64,000 nucleotides of DNA from Polyangiaceae bacterium (GCA_016712345.1 JADJRH010000001.1:1178001-1242000); one strand, 5' to 3'. Positions 34,330 to 43,595 are shown, numbered from the stretch's first letter. The notes: generated by a model not told the origin, from the sequence alone. Made by a program: numbers and translations.

Positions 34330-35967
34330 GTGCGTTTTCCTGCCGTACTCTCCGGCGTCCTACTCACGCTGACTGCATCGCTGAATGCGTGGGCACAATC
34401 GCCGCCTCCAAGCGATCCTCAAAATCCACCGAATGGAGCAGCCCCGGCAACAACTGGGACTTCCAATGATGCTTCGGCTCCTGCCCCATCCACTGGGCAA
34501 ACCCCCAATGACAAACCTCCCGCCGGCGGTTCGAATACTGCTGTAGACAACGGTGGTGCGCCGGCAACCCCCACCGGCGCGCCCGCACAAACAGCCCCGC
34601 CAAAGCCCCCCGAGCCCAACACATTTCAAAAGCTCATGTCGGGCTTCTCATACGGGTCTTACGGCCGCGTTGTTGCCGCGGGAGACTTTCGAGGAAGACC
34701 CGGTCGCGACACCGACTTTGTGGCGCGCGGGTCGCGTTTAGACGAGTCCAACTATGTTGAGTTGGAGTTGCGGCGAGAGGACTATTGGGAAAAAACGCAA
34801 AGCCGCACGCGCATTGTCACCACATTGGCAATGGCCAATCCAATTTTTCATTACAGCGGCGATTTTGACGCGGTGATTTCGATTCGTAACATGTTTATCG
34901 AATCACGCGATTTAGGATTAAAACGATTGAGCGTTTGGGCCGGGTCGCGCATGTACCGCGGCGACGACGTGTACCTTCTCGACTTTTGGCCGATGGACAG
35001 CCTCAATACGCTCGGCGGCGGCGCTCGTTATGACCTTAATGACAATGGCTGGACCAATGTCGCGGTGCACGCCGGGGTAAATCGGCCCAATGGGCTCTTC
35101 TATTATCAAACGTCCCAGCGCACGGCCCCCAATAACGCATTCGGCGCAACAACGGTGGAGATCCTTAATCGCCAACGAACTATTGGAAGCGTTCGTTTGC
35201 AGCACATTTTCCCCGTCGGTGAACGCGGGGGCATTAAAGGCGTGCTTTATGGAGAGTTTCACGGCCTCTCCGCCGGCCAGCGTGAAATCGACCCTGAAGT
35301 GTTTGAAGACGTGCCCGCCGAAAACGGATTTGTTGTGGGCGCTCAGGTCGGCGGCTTTACCGGTGTCCGCGACACCCATCTCAATCTGTTTTTCCGTTAT
35401 GCCCGCGGCCTGGCCGCTTATGGTGAATTTGCATCACCGACGCGCCTTTCATTGGCCCGCACAACCGAGGGTGCGAGCGAACTTCGCGTAGCGGTGGGCG
35501 GCAACTACGAAACCGGACCGTTTGGCCTCATGCTCGGCGGGTATATGCGCTCATTCCGCAATGCAAGCGCCGCTCTCGACAACGACGATATCGACGAAGG
35601 AGCCATTATCCTCCGCCCCCATATCTTTGTCGGTGAATCGGGCGGCATTGCTGTTGAAGGCTCATTTCAGGCGCAACAGCGCGGCGTTTTGTTTACCGAA
35701 CAAACCGCCGAGGGTGAAACGCCGGCGGCTCCCAAAGGCCCGTTAATGGGCTCCATGTTCCGGTTTGGCATTATTCCGTTTTTATCGCCCGGCGGTCGCG
35801 GTGACTTTAGTCGCCCGCATTTCCGCATTATTTATTTAATCTCAGTGCGAGATAAAGGCGCTCAAGCCCTTTATCCCAAAGATGACGTGTTTGGTATTCG
35901 CGACGTCGAGCACTTCTTGGGGTTCGGCGCGGAGTGGTGGTTTAACTCATCGAGCTATGGGTGGTAA
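34330..35967 (+). CDS. Outer-membrane carbohydrate porin, LamB/maltoporin-like
   Basis: About 545 residues from GTG 34330, which gives a clean signal peptide (RFPAVLSGVLLTLTASLNAWAQ). A Pro/Thr/Asn-rich linker of about 95 residues follows. The barrel begins FSYGSYGRVVAAGDFRGRPG and contains LSVWAGSRMYRGDDVYLLDF, a counterpart of the maltoporin strand with R-x-DxxxxD, then many alternating amphipathic strands ending with FGAEWWFNSSSYGW, an aromatic C-terminus typical of outer-membrane barrels. It is the first gene of the maltodextrin locus; the amylase ATG begins 2 nt after its stop. Uptake of maltodextrin is inferred from neighbours. Confidence 0.82.
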   Translation: MRFPAVLSGVLLTLTASLNAWAQSPPPSDPQNPPNGAAPATTGTSNDASAPAPSTGQTPNDKPPAGGSNTAVDNGGAPATPTGAPAQTAPPKPPEPNTFQKLMSGFSYGSYGRVVAAGDFRGRPGRDTDFVARGSRLDESNYVELELRREDYWEKTQSRTRIVTTLAMANPIFHYSGDFDAVISIRNMFIESRDLGLKRLSVWAGSRMYRGDDVYLLDFWPMDSLNTLGGGARYDLNDNGWTNVAVHAGVNRPNGLFYYQTSQRTAPNNAFGATTVEILNRQRTIGSVRLQHIFPVGERGGIKGVLYGEFHGLSAGQREIDPEVFEDVPAENGFVVGAQVGGFTGVRDTHLNLFFRYARGLAAYGEFASPTRLSLARTTEGASELRVAVGGNYETGPFGLMLGGYMRSFRNASAALDNDDIDEGAIILRPHIFVGESGGIAVEGSFQAQQRGVLFTEQTAEGETPAAPKGPLMGSMFRFGIIPFLSPGGRGDFSRPHFRIIYLISVRDKGAQALYPKDDVFGIRDVEHFLGFGAEWWFNSSSYGW

Positions 35968-35968
35968 C

Positions 35969-37888
35969 ATGAAGTGTCGAAACGCGTTTGCGCTCCTTGG
36001 AGCCGCCCTCTCCTCGTTTTATTCGCTCGGGTGCATGTCTTTCCCCGAAGAGGCGCAGGGTGAAATCCCGCTTGAAACACACGTCGATGATTGGCGTGAT
36101 GAAGTGATCTACCAAGTATTGGTCGATCGATTTGCCGACGGCGACGCGGGCAATAACTTTCGAGTGGATCTGACCGCGCAGGGCCATTGGCACGGCGGCG
36201 ATTGGAAAGGGCTTGAAGACAATCTCGATTACCTTCAAACCCTCGGCGTTACCACGTTATGGATTTCACCCGTGGTAAAAAACGTGGATACCGACGCCGG
36301 GTTTGACGGGTATCACGGTTATTGGACTCAAGACTTTAACCAGGTAAACCCGCATTTCGGCGATCTCACCGCGCTGCGCAGTCTTGTGCGATCGGCGCAC
36401 GACCGCGAAATGAAGGTTATCCTCGATATCGTTACCAACCACGTCGGTCAGCTCTTTTATTACGATATCAATAAAAACGGCCAACCCGACAAAGACGTTT
36501 TCGGCGGCGGCAAACCCGGTCAATCGGGCGTTGTCAACGTTACAGAATATGACCCCGAGTTTGATTCACGCGGCGTGCAAGCGTACACATCGCTCGGCGA
36601 AAGCGGCCCCGCGCCGGTGGTTTGGCAATGGGATCCGGCAAGCAATCACGTGCCGCCCATGCCGCTTCTTTTCCAGGATATCCGCGTTTACAACCGCAAA
36701 GGCCGCACCTTCAACTTCGACGATTTGGATCAACTCGTTCACGGTGACTTTCCCGGCGGGCTCAAAGACGTGGACACGTCGCGCTGCGAAGTAAAGCGCG
36801 AAATGAGCGATATCTTCGCCAGGTGGATTGAGCTGACCGATATCGACGGTTTTCGTATTGATACTGTTAAACACGTTGAACACGAGTTTTGGCGCTATTT
36901 CTCGCAGAGCGTGCGCCAGCGATTGGCCGCAAAAGGCAAAACCAACTTCTTTATGTTTGGTGAAGCGTTTGACGGTAAAGACGATCTGATTGGCAGCTTC
37001 ACCAAACATCAAGTTCCGGCCCATTTGCACGACGAACTTTTGGGGGGTGACCTCGCGCGCGAAAATGCCGAATGTCCCCTTACCTCCGGTGAAACCATTA
37101 CCGGCGACATGCTCGACGGTGTTTTCTACTTCTCGCAATACTTTCAGGCCATGCGAGATGTCTTTCGCGACGGACAGAGCACAAGGCGCATTCAAACTTT
37201 GTGGGAAGGTCGCTCCACCAATTTCGGAACGGAACCCAACGCCAATTCAACCGGTCTTCCACCCACAAAAACGCTCGTAAACTTCCTTGATAATCACGAT
37301 GTGCCGCGGTTTTTGTATAACCAATCCGGCGTATCGCAATTTCAGGTGGAGCCCAAAGTGGCCCTCAAAAATGCCCTGTTGTTCCTCCTCACCGAAGACG
37401 GTATTCCGTGTATCTATTACGGCACCGAGCAGGAGCTGAACGGCGGCAATGACCCTGCCAATCGTGAGGATCTGTGGAATACCGGATATCGAACGGATAT
37501 CCCCACGTATCAATGGATTCAAAAGCTCACAACCATTCGCAAACGCCACAGCGCGCTCACGCGCGGCGATCAAAAAGTGATTTGGTCCACCGAACACATC
37601 GCCGATGAAGAGGACGCCGGCATTTTTGCCTTCGAGCGCACCGGAGGCGACGCCGGCAACCAATACGCTCTTGTGGTGTTTAATACTCACCACCAAAAAA
37701 CTTCGACCACGCGCGACGGAACCACGATCATGACAACGTCGCTCCCTTCCGGCTCAACCCTTGTGGATATTCTTGTGCCTGAAAAACCTGCGTACATTGT
37801 TGATCAAAACGGCACGTTGGAACTCACACTCCCGCCTGTGAGTGGCATGTTGCTTGTCCCCGGTGACCAAGTTACCCCTGAAGATTGA
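35969..37888 (+). CDS. GH13 alpha-amylase family lipoprotein
   Basis: About 639 residues. A signal peptide with lipobox (SFYSLGC, Cys22) indicates outer-membrane or surface anchoring. The (beta/alpha)8 barrel begins DEVIYQVLVDRFADGD and contains the four GH13 regions: DIVTNHVG, DGFRIDTVKH (nucleophile Asp at about 297), FMFGEAFDG (acid/base Glu at about 331) and NFLDNHDVPRF (Asp at about 444). A C-terminal beta domain ends the protein. It cuts alpha-1,4-glucans into maltodextrins for the porin upstream and the ABC importer 7 nt downstream. All catalytic residues are present, so an active enzyme is expected. Confidence 0.93.
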   Translation: MKCRNAFALLGAALSSFYSLGCMSFPEEAQGEIPLETHVDDWRDEVIYQVLVDRFADGDAGNNFRVDLTAQGHWHGGDWKGLEDNLDYLQTLGVTTLWISPVVKNVDTDAGFDGYHGYWTQDFNQVNPHFGDLTALRSLVRSAHDREMKVILDIVTNHVGQLFYYDINKNGQPDKDVFGGGKPGQSGVVNVTEYDPEFDSRGVQAYTSLGESGPAPVVWQWDPASNHVPPMPLLFQDIRVYNRKGRTFNFDDLDQLVHGDFPGGLKDVDTSRCEVKREMSDIFARWIELTDIDGFRIDTVKHVEHEFWRYFSQSVRQRLAAKGKTNFFMFGEAFDGKDDLIGSFTKHQVPAHLHDELLGGDLARENAECPLTSGETITGDMLDGVFYFSQYFQAMRDVFRDGQSTRRIQTLWEGRSTNFGTEPNANSTGLPPTKTLVNFLDNHDVPRFLYNQSGVSQFQVEPKVALKNALLFLLTEDGIPCIYYGTEQELNGGNDPANREDLWNTGYRTDIPTYQWIQKLTTIRKRHSALTRGDQKVIWSTEHIADEEDAGIFAFERTGGDAGNQYALVVFNTHHQKTSTTRDGTTIMTTSLPSGSTLVDILVPEKPAYIVDQNGTLELTLPPVSGMLLVPGDQVTPED

Positions 37889-37894
37889 GGAGCC

Positions 37895-39004
37895 ATGGCA
37901 AGCGTCACGGTCCGCGATCTGCATAAGAAGTTCGGTGAAACGCACATTCTAAAAGGCGTTTCAATTGAAGTACCGCGCGGCAAGTTTGCGGTGCTTGTCG
38001 GGCCGAGCGGCTGTGGCAAGTCCACGTTGCTGAGGCTCCTCGCGGGGTTGGAAGAAGCCACGGCCGGCACCATTCACTTCGATGATCGCGATGTCACGTC
38101 GCTCGCGCCGCGCGAGCGGGACATTGCTATGGTCTTTCAATCATACGCCTTATATCCGCACCTCTCCGTGCGAGAAAACATGGCGTTTGGATTAAAACTT
38201 CGCAAAACAGAGCCCGCTGAAATTGAACGCCGCGTAAAGCAGGCCTCCGCTATGCTCGGGCTTGATCACTTATTGGATCGATTGCCAAAACAATTGTCGG
38301 GCGGCCAACGGCAACGTGTTGCAATGGGCCGCGCCATTGTCCGGCGCCCATCGCTCTTCTTGTTTGATGAACCGCTTTCAAATCTCGACGCCGCATTGCG
38401 ATCTCAGGTGCGCGTTGAAATTCGAAAAGTGCATGATGAACTGGAGGCCACAAGCGTTTACGTGACCCACGATCAGGTTGAAGCAATGACTTTGGCCGAC
38501 GTGATTTTCGTACTCAACAAGGGCGTTGTTGAACAGGCGGGCCACCCGCTTGATGTGTACGCACGCCCCGCCACCCGCTTTGTGGCGAGTTTTTTGGGCT
38601 CCCCATCCATGAACTTTATTGATGTGGAGCTTGCGCGCGACGGCGGCGGCTGGGTTGCGGCCGGCAAAGATGAACTGCGGGTGACATTTGACGCGAAAGG
38701 TTTTGAAAAGGGCCTTGTCGCGGGCAAACAAGTAACGCTCGGCGTACGCCCTCACGAGGTGGAGCTGTTTTCAAAGTCGGCCACGTATCGAACCACCAAT
38801 GAGCGCGGCGCGCCGTTAACCGTCTCCATTGTGGAGGCTTTGGGTACAGAATCGTTCGCGCACGGCAAGCTGGGCGGCGCCTCGTTTGTGGCTCGGCTTG
38901 ATGCCGCGGCGCAAATTAAGAAAGGGGAAACGGTCGAACTTGCCTTCAAAACCGTTCACCTCTTTGATCGCGAAACAGGCCAATCTCTGCGAGATGAAGC
39001 GTGA
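37895..39004 (+). CDS. malK: Maltodextrin ABC transporter ATP-binding protein (MalK/UgpC type)
   Basis: 369 residues. The nucleotide-binding domain has Walker A VGPSGCGKSTLLRLLAGL (about 34-51), Q-loop MVFQSYALYPHLSV, signature LSGGQRQRVAMGRAI, Walker B LFLFDEPLSNLD and H-loop VYVTHDQVEA. The C-terminal 130 residues form the OB-fold regulatory domain typical of MalK/UgpC/MsmK importers. The start ATG 37895 follows GAGGAGCC, and the gene ends in a GTGA overlap with the fused binding protein/permease. It supplies energy for the two permease subunits encoded downstream. Confidence 0.95.
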   Translation: MASVTVRDLHKKFGETHILKGVSIEVPRGKFAVLVGPSGCGKSTLLRLLAGLEEATAGTIHFDDRDVTSLAPRERDIAMVFQSYALYPHLSVRENMAFGLKLRKTEPAEIERRVKQASAMLGLDHLLDRLPKQLSGGQRQRVAMGRAIVRRPSLFLFDEPLSNLDAALRSQVRVEIRKVHDELEATSVYVTHDQVEAMTLADVIFVLNKGVVEQAGHPLDVYARPATRFVASFLGSPSMNFIDVELARDGGGWVAAGKDELRVTFDAKGFEKGLVAGKQVTLGVRPHEVELFSKSATYRTTNERGAPLTVSIVEALGTESFAHGKLGGASFVARLDAAAQIKKGETVELAFKTVHLFDRETGQSLRDEA

Positions 39005-41268
39005 CCGGGAGGCGCCGCATGTTATCGGTCCCGCGCAATACACCATTCATTAAAAAAGTGTGGCTCTGGGCGGTCACCTTTTTTATCGCGACGTTCGTTT
39101 ACCCAACTCTTGTGTACGCAAATCCAATAAGGCTTTGGCACGCCTATCGCGGTGATGAAGAAAAAGCCCTTCTCGAAATCATTAAAACGTTTCCCGGCGG
39201 CAAAATTGAAACATTGGCCCTCCCGGCCGACGCGCTCGACTCAAAGCTTGCATCGGCGTCGCTCGTGGGAGAAGGCCCCGACGTGTTTATTGCCGAGCAT
39301 CACCATCTCGGCGAATACAAGGCCCGCAGCATTGTCGGCAAAGTAGGCGACGCATTCGAGGGTGAAGGCGCGTTTATCGTTCCCGCCGTGCGCGCCGTTA
39401 CCGACGGCGACGGCGTATGGGGTGTTCCCCTTTCGCCCAAGTGTATGGCGCTGTTTGTCAACGACGACCTCGCAAAAACGCCGGCCGACTTTGAAGCGAT
39501 CGGTGAACTGACGGGCAAGTTGCCACAAGGCGTATTCCCACTCGTTTATGAGGCGCGCAATCTCTATGCTCACGCGCCGATTTTCGGTGCTTTCGGCGGA
39601 GAACTTCTCGGCAAAAACGACCAATGGAGTTTTATCGGCACCGAGGCCGAAACATCGCTCAATCTCGCGCGAACGTTTATTGCAAAAGGCGCCGTTCCCG
39701 ACGACGCCAATTACAACATTCTCAAAGAGCTGTTCAAAGCGGGAAAAGCCGCATTCGTTATCAGTGGGCCGTGGCTCGCCGCCGATTTGAGCGACGCCAA
39801 AGACCTGCGTTATCACATTGAAGTGTTGCCCAACATCCGCGGTGCGGGGCAACCCATGCGGCCGCTTCTAACGGTTGAGTCGGCAATGCTCACCAAACAG
39901 GGAGCTGAAAAGCCCGAGGCGCGCGCACTCGCCAAGTGGCTTGCGAGTCGTGAGGCGGCGCAGGTTCGAGCGCGCCTCGCAAAAACATTAACGGCGCGTT
40001 CCGACGTATCTATTGCCGACGGCGATCCAATGCTGCGCGTGTTTTCTGAACAGGCGAAAGTGGCCATTCCAATGCCCGCTTCGCGCGCAATGCAAGCTGT
40101 TTGGGATCCCGCCAATCGGGCCATTAGCAAAGTGATTCGGGGTGAAGCGCCGCCTGACGTTGCGCTCGCGGAGGCCAAACGCCGGTACGACACGGTTCGC
40201 CGCCCGCCGCCCGACGCTGCATCCCCCACCCCGTTTTTAATCGTTATCGGGGGGATTTTATTGGTGCTGGTGCTCTATTGGGTGCGCGGCGCCAAAAAGG
40301 GTGACTTCACGGGTGAAGTTAAGCGAAGCCTGCCCGCCTACGCCTATGTCATTCACTCCGTTGTTGCGGTGGGTTTATTGGTAATTGCGCCGCTCACCGT
40401 GGGCGCTGCCACAGCCTTTTTCTCGGGCAACTTATTCGGTGACACATCGTCGCGGCGTTTCGTTGGGCTCGCCAACTTTATTGATATTCTCACCGCGCAG
40501 GGCGGAGCATTGCTCACCACAGGGTCTTTTTATGTGGTGCTCCTTGTTACCCTGTTATGGACGTTTTTAAACCTGTTTTTTCACGTTACAATCGGCGTTT
40601 CGCTGGCCCTTCTTCTCTCCAAGCCTGCATTAAAACTCAAAGCCTTTTATCGGGTGCTCCTTATCGTTCCCTGGGCCGTTCCAAGTTACATTACAGCCCT
40701 TGTTTGGAAGGGAATGTTTGACAGGCAATTCGGCGCCGTTACGGGCCTCATTCTGGGTCTCAATGACTTATTCGGGTTTCACATGGAGCCCATTAGTTGG
40801 TTTGCGCGTTTTTCAACCGCGTTCACGGCCAACGTCTCCACAAATGTGTGGCTCGGATTCCCCGTTATGATGGTCGTTACCCTGGGCGCCCTCACAGCCG
40901 TTCCGCAGGATGTATTGGAGGCGGCCGAAGTCGACGGAGCCACAAGGTGGCAGAGGTTATGGCGCGTCACATTGCCAATGATTCGGCCAACGCTTGCACC
41001 ATCGGTCACTTTGGGCGGCATTTGGACATTTAATATGTTCAATGTCGTTTTTCTTGTTTCGGGCGGCGATCCCGATGGCACAACCGACATTCTTGTTTCA
41101 GAAGCGTATCGGTGGGCATTCACCCGTGAGGCCAAATACGGTTACGCCGCAGCATATTCGGTATTGATCTTTTTAATGCTCTTCGGTTTCACCCGCTGGG
41201 ATGAATGGCGAAAAAAACGGGCGGACGATAGAGACCGCGCCGTTCGCGCCAAGGAGGCCGCGGCATGA
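39001..41268 (+). CDS. malF: Fused maltodextrin-binding protein and MalF-type permease
   Basis: 755 residues. An N-terminal signal-anchor (VWLWAVTFFIATFVYP) is followed by a complete extracellular solute-binding protein domain at about 45-400 (IRLWHAYRGDEEKALLEII, GEGPDVFIAEHH, GKAAFVISGPWL). A TM helix at about 413-431 then leads into a MalF-type permease with further TM segments and the EAA loop EAAEVDGATRWQRLWRVTLP. In most bacteria MalE and MalF are separate proteins; here the receptor is tethered to its channel. GTG 39001 overlaps the malK stop, and the 3' end overlaps the malG ATG by 4 nt. Confidence 0.93.
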   Translation: MTGRRRMLSVPRNTPFIKKVWLWAVTFFIATFVYPTLVYANPIRLWHAYRGDEEKALLEIIKTFPGGKIETLALPADALDSKLASASLVGEGPDVFIAEHHHLGEYKARSIVGKVGDAFEGEGAFIVPAVRAVTDGDGVWGVPLSPKCMALFVNDDLAKTPADFEAIGELTGKLPQGVFPLVYEARNLYAHAPIFGAFGGELLGKNDQWSFIGTEAETSLNLARTFIAKGAVPDDANYNILKELFKAGKAAFVISGPWLAADLSDAKDLRYHIEVLPNIRGAGQPMRPLLTVESAMLTKQGAEKPEARALAKWLASREAAQVRARLAKTLTARSDVSIADGDPMLRVFSEQAKVAIPMPASRAMQAVWDPANRAISKVIRGEAPPDVALAEAKRRYDTVRRPPPDAASPTPFLIVIGGILLVLVLYWVRGAKKGDFTGEVKRSLPAYAYVIHSVVAVGLLVIAPLTVGAATAFFSGNLFGDTSSRRFVGLANFIDILTAQGGALLTTGSFYVVLLVTLLWTFLNLFFHVTIGVSLALLLSKPALKLKAFYRVLLIVPWAVPSYITALVWKGMFDRQFGAVTGLILGLNDLFGFHMEPISWFARFSTAFTANVSTNVWLGFPVMMVVTLGALTAVPQDVLEAAEVDGATRWQRLWRVTLPMIRPTLAPSVTLGGIWTFNMFNVVFLVSGGDPDGTTDILVSEAYRWAFTREAKYGYAAAYSVLIFLMLFGFTRWDEWRKKRADDRDRAVRAKEAAA

Positions 41269-42113
41269 ATCGCAAACCTTCCGCCGCTGAATCCATTGCC
41301 ACGCATTTGGTGCTTTCAGCCGCCGTGGCATTTTCGCTCTACCCAATCTTGTGGGTGATCTCTATTGCTTTCTCGGGCAAAAGGCCGCCTGAAGCGCGTG
41401 TATTGCCCCTCATTACCGAACCGACAACCGCCCATCTCACGGCCGTTGTTGGAACATCGCGCGACGGTCATTGGATTTTTGGGCAACAACTCGCCAATTC
41501 ATTGGTTGTATCGGCCGCCACCGCCGCAGTGGGGGTGTTAATTGCCATTCCAACCGCTTATGCGCTGGCGCGGTTTCGTTTTGCGGGCAAAGAAACCGGT
41601 GTTCGAACGCTGCTCGCCACGCAGATGTTTCCCACCGTAGCGAGCGCCATTCCTCTCTATCTGTTGCTCGACAAACTCGGCCTTCTCAATTCGCGCTCCG
41701 GCCTCGTTCTTTGTTATGCAAGCACGTCTGTTCCGTTTGCCATCTTTCAACTGAGGGCCGCTTTTGAGGCTATTCCAGTTGATTTGGAAGAAGCGGCAAT
41801 GGTCGACGGCGCAACACGTTTTCAAGCGTTTCTCAAAGTGGCATTGCCCGCCGCGCGACCGGCCATTGCTGTAACGGCGCTTTTTGCCTTTATGAGCGCT
41901 TATAACGAATACATTCTTGCGGCCACCCTGCTTGATAAAGAAGAAATGTTCACGCTGCCTGTTTTATTAAAGAGTTTTATAGGTGAATATAAACAGGAGT
42001 GGGAAAAGTTCGCCGCGGGATCACTTGTTGTCGCCTTGCCTGTGATGGCTCTTTTTTATGTGGCACAACGGCATCTCATTGCGGGCCTCACATCCGGCGG
42101 CGTAAAAGGTTGA
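41265..42113 (+). CDS. malG: Maltodextrin ABC transporter permease MalG
   Basis: 282 residues with six predicted TM segments, beginning LVLSAAVAFSLYPILWVISI. The EAA coupling motif is EEAAMVDGATRFQAFLKVAL, followed by P-A-x-P, as in binding-protein-dependent permeases of the MalG/UgpE type. It would pair with the MalF half of the preceding protein and dock on MalK. ATG 41265 overlaps the malF stop (ATGA), so translation is coupled. It is the last recognisable transport gene of the locus. Confidence 0.95.
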   Translation: MNRKPSAAESIATHLVLSAAVAFSLYPILWVISIAFSGKRPPEARVLPLITEPTTAHLTAVVGTSRDGHWIFGQQLANSLVVSAATAAVGVLIAIPTAYALARFRFAGKETGVRTLLATQMFPTVASAIPLYLLLDKLGLLNSRSGLVLCYASTSVPFAIFQLRAAFEAIPVDLEEAAMVDGATRFQAFLKVALPAARPAIAVTALFAFMSAYNEYILAATLLDKEEMFTLPVLLKSFIGEYKQEWEKFAAGSLVVALPVMALFYVAQRHLIAGLTSGGVKG

Positions 42114-42129
42114 GCGATTGGGGGCGCGC

Positions 42130-42492
42130 ATGGGCCGAAGCTTTTTTGTAACCGTTTCTTATGAGCTTGATCCCAAAACCCCATCCGACGCACGCAAGTT
42201 ATTTCGCGCCGAACTCGTGGGTCGGGGATTTCAAGATCGAGCGCGTACGCTATTGATGCCGTCGAATTCCGTGTGGGGTGTACGCGTCGCCACCGACGAA
42301 CAAACAACCGACGATCTCCACCAAGTGTGCGCGCGTGATCTTCGCGGTGCGGCGGCCGCCGTGGCTCAAACCGGACGGCACATCCAAATCGTTCGCGCTT
42401 GGATTCACGTTTCCGGGGGCGGCACTTTTGGTTTGGCGGCGCCGGAAGCGCTGGCCCACGATGCCCCAACGAGCGGCTCCCAAGAGGGTTAG
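42130..42492 (+). CDS. Small hypothetical protein
   Basis: About 120 residues from ATG 42130 (TTG 42118 is an alternative). It starts only 16 nt after malG and may be co-transcribed. Strand-helix-strand order (GRSFFVTVSYEL, DARKLFRAELVGRGF, NSVWGVRVATDE) suggests a small ferredoxin-like alpha/beta fold, but no known family was recognised. The C-terminal 25 residues are unstructured (SGGGTFGLAAPEALAHD). The coding assignment rests on start position, composition and consistent codon use. Confidence 0.55.
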   Translation: MGRSFFVTVSYELDPKTPSDARKLFRAELVGRGFQDRARTLLMPSNSVWGVRVATDEQTTDDLHQVCARDLRGAAAAVAQTGRHIQIVRAWIHVSGGGTFGLAAPEALAHDAPTSGSQEG

Positions 42493-42503
42493 GCCCGGCT
42501 CTT

Positions 42504-42517
42504 CATGTGTACACATG
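42504..42517. promoter_or_regulatory. 14-bp perfect palindrome containing GTGTACAC
   Basis: CATGTGTACACATG at 42504-42517 lies in the short gap before the Cys-rich lipoprotein gene, 65 bp upstream of its start. Location and symmetry suit an operator, but the core word is widespread in coding DNA too, so a regulatory role is not established. Confidence 0.4.
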
Positions 42518-42581
42518 CCGATTTTTCGCAGCTTTGAACGTTAATCGGCTAGGCTCCGCGGCCCTCAAACGGAGGACTGCA

Positions 42582-42851
42582 ATGGTTCGGACGGCATTCG
42601 GTGGTGTTGCGTTATTCGTTGTGGCACTTGTCTCGCTCGGCTGCGGCGGATTTTCTACGGACAAGGCTGTAGCGCGTTGCGATCAAGAGATGTTTGCAAA
42701 GGCGCAATGTGTCACCGACGCGGCGTACCAAGAGTGCGTCAGGTGTTACGAGGAGTGTGGTGACTCGTGTGAACCGCAGGCCACCTGCCCCGAAACGTAC
42801 AGCTGCGACGGCGGCGGAGACGACACCAGCACCGACACATCGTCGCAATAA
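42582..42851 (+). CDS. Small cysteine-rich lipoprotein
   Basis: 89 residues. ATG 42582 is preceded by GGAGG. The signal peptide (RTAFGGVALFVVALVSLGC) carries a lipobox with Cys at about 21. The mature part has ten further cysteines, arranged as C-x8-C-x8-C-x2-C-x3-C-x3-C-x5-C-x4-C, in a short acidic chain ending in a Thr/Ser/Asp-rich tail. This suggests a disulfide-stabilised small envelope protein. Function unknown. It converges with the sigma factor gene. Confidence 0.72.
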   Translation: MVRTAFGGVALFVVALVSLGCGGFSTDKAVARCDQEMFAKAQCVTDAAYQECVRCYEECGDSCEPQATCPETYSCDGGGDDTSTDTSSQ

Positions 42852-42857
42852 ACGAAA

Positions 42858-42876
42858 TTGAGCGATAAGCTCAATG
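42858..42876. terminator. Hairpin between convergent lipoprotein and sigma factor genes
   Basis: ATTGAGC-GATAA-GCTCAAT, a perfect 7-bp stem with a 5-nt loop, in the 33-bp gap between convergent stops. On the minus strand it is followed by a moderately T-rich stretch (TTTCGTTT), so it may terminate the sigma factor transcript. Confidence 0.5.
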
Positions 42877-42884
42877 CATTGTGA

Positions 42885-43595
42885 TCAAACGCGTTCGCGA
42901 AGAACGTCGGCAAGTGTACTCATTGCTTTGGCGTGAACTCGGCTCGCCCAACTCTTGGATATGCCGAGATCGCGGGCAACAAGGTCAAGATTGGCGCCGC
43001 CGAAATAACATCGTTCAATGAGTACACGTTGCTGCTCCGGCAATGCCGTCACCGCCCGGCGAACGTCCCTGTAAAGCTGTTCTTTTTCTAATTCTTCTTC
43101 GGGACTTTCTGCGTCGTTGGCTCCGCTTGACGAACGGTTTGAACTCACCAGCCCCAACGCGACGGCAGCTGCGCGACGGGCCAAAAAGTCGGACAGGGCC
43201 CGTTGATCCTGCGCTTCTGTAGTCGGTTCGACGGGCTCCAATTCTTCTTCGTTTGCAGCCAACCGATCGAGCGCCAAACACGCCGTCACACGTTGCCACG
43301 CTTTGCGCTTTCGAGCGTGTTTGCGTGCTTCTTCGAGCATTGCCCATCTCACGCGAACAGCGACATACGACAGAAACGGCGCGCGCCCTTCTTCGTACGA
43401 TTCAATCACGTCCACAAGAACGGCCCTACCGTGGCTCGCCAACTCTTCGCGCGAAACCGCTCCCCCGAGCCGTTGAAACATCTTATTGGATATCGCTTCC
43501 ACCACGGGCAACGCTTCACGCACGCGCAATTCAATGCGTGATCGCTCGTTGTGGTTTTCGGAAGTCGCAATGGATCGCAACGGTGCACGGCGCAT
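42885..43595 (-). CDS. Sigma-70 family RNA polymerase sigma factor
   Basis: 236 residues. Region 2 is visible as VSREELASHGRAVLVDVIES and FLSYVAVRVRWAMLEEARK, which should bind core polymerase and the -10 element. Region 4 is LPEQQRVLIERCYFGGANLD followed by LVARDLGISKSWASRVHAKA, a helix-turn-helix for the -35 element. Region 3 is reduced to a Glu/Ala-rich linker, as in compact FliA/SigB/WhiG-like or group 3 sigmas. The Glu-rich segment of about 110-165 is unusual. No anti-sigma gene was recognised. It is 84 nt downstream of a small unknown gene on the same strand. Confidence 0.88.
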   Translation of the reverse strand: MRRAPLRSIATSENHNERSRIELRVREALPVVEAISNKMFQRLGGAVSREELASHGRAVLVDVIESYEEGRAPFLSYVAVRVRWAMLEEARKHARKRKAWQRVTACLALDRLAANEEELEPVEPTTEAQDQRALSDFLARRAAAVALGLVSSNRSSSGANDAESPEEELEKEQLYRDVRRAVTALPEQQRVLIERCYFGGANLDLVARDLGISKSWASRVHAKAMSTLADVLRERV

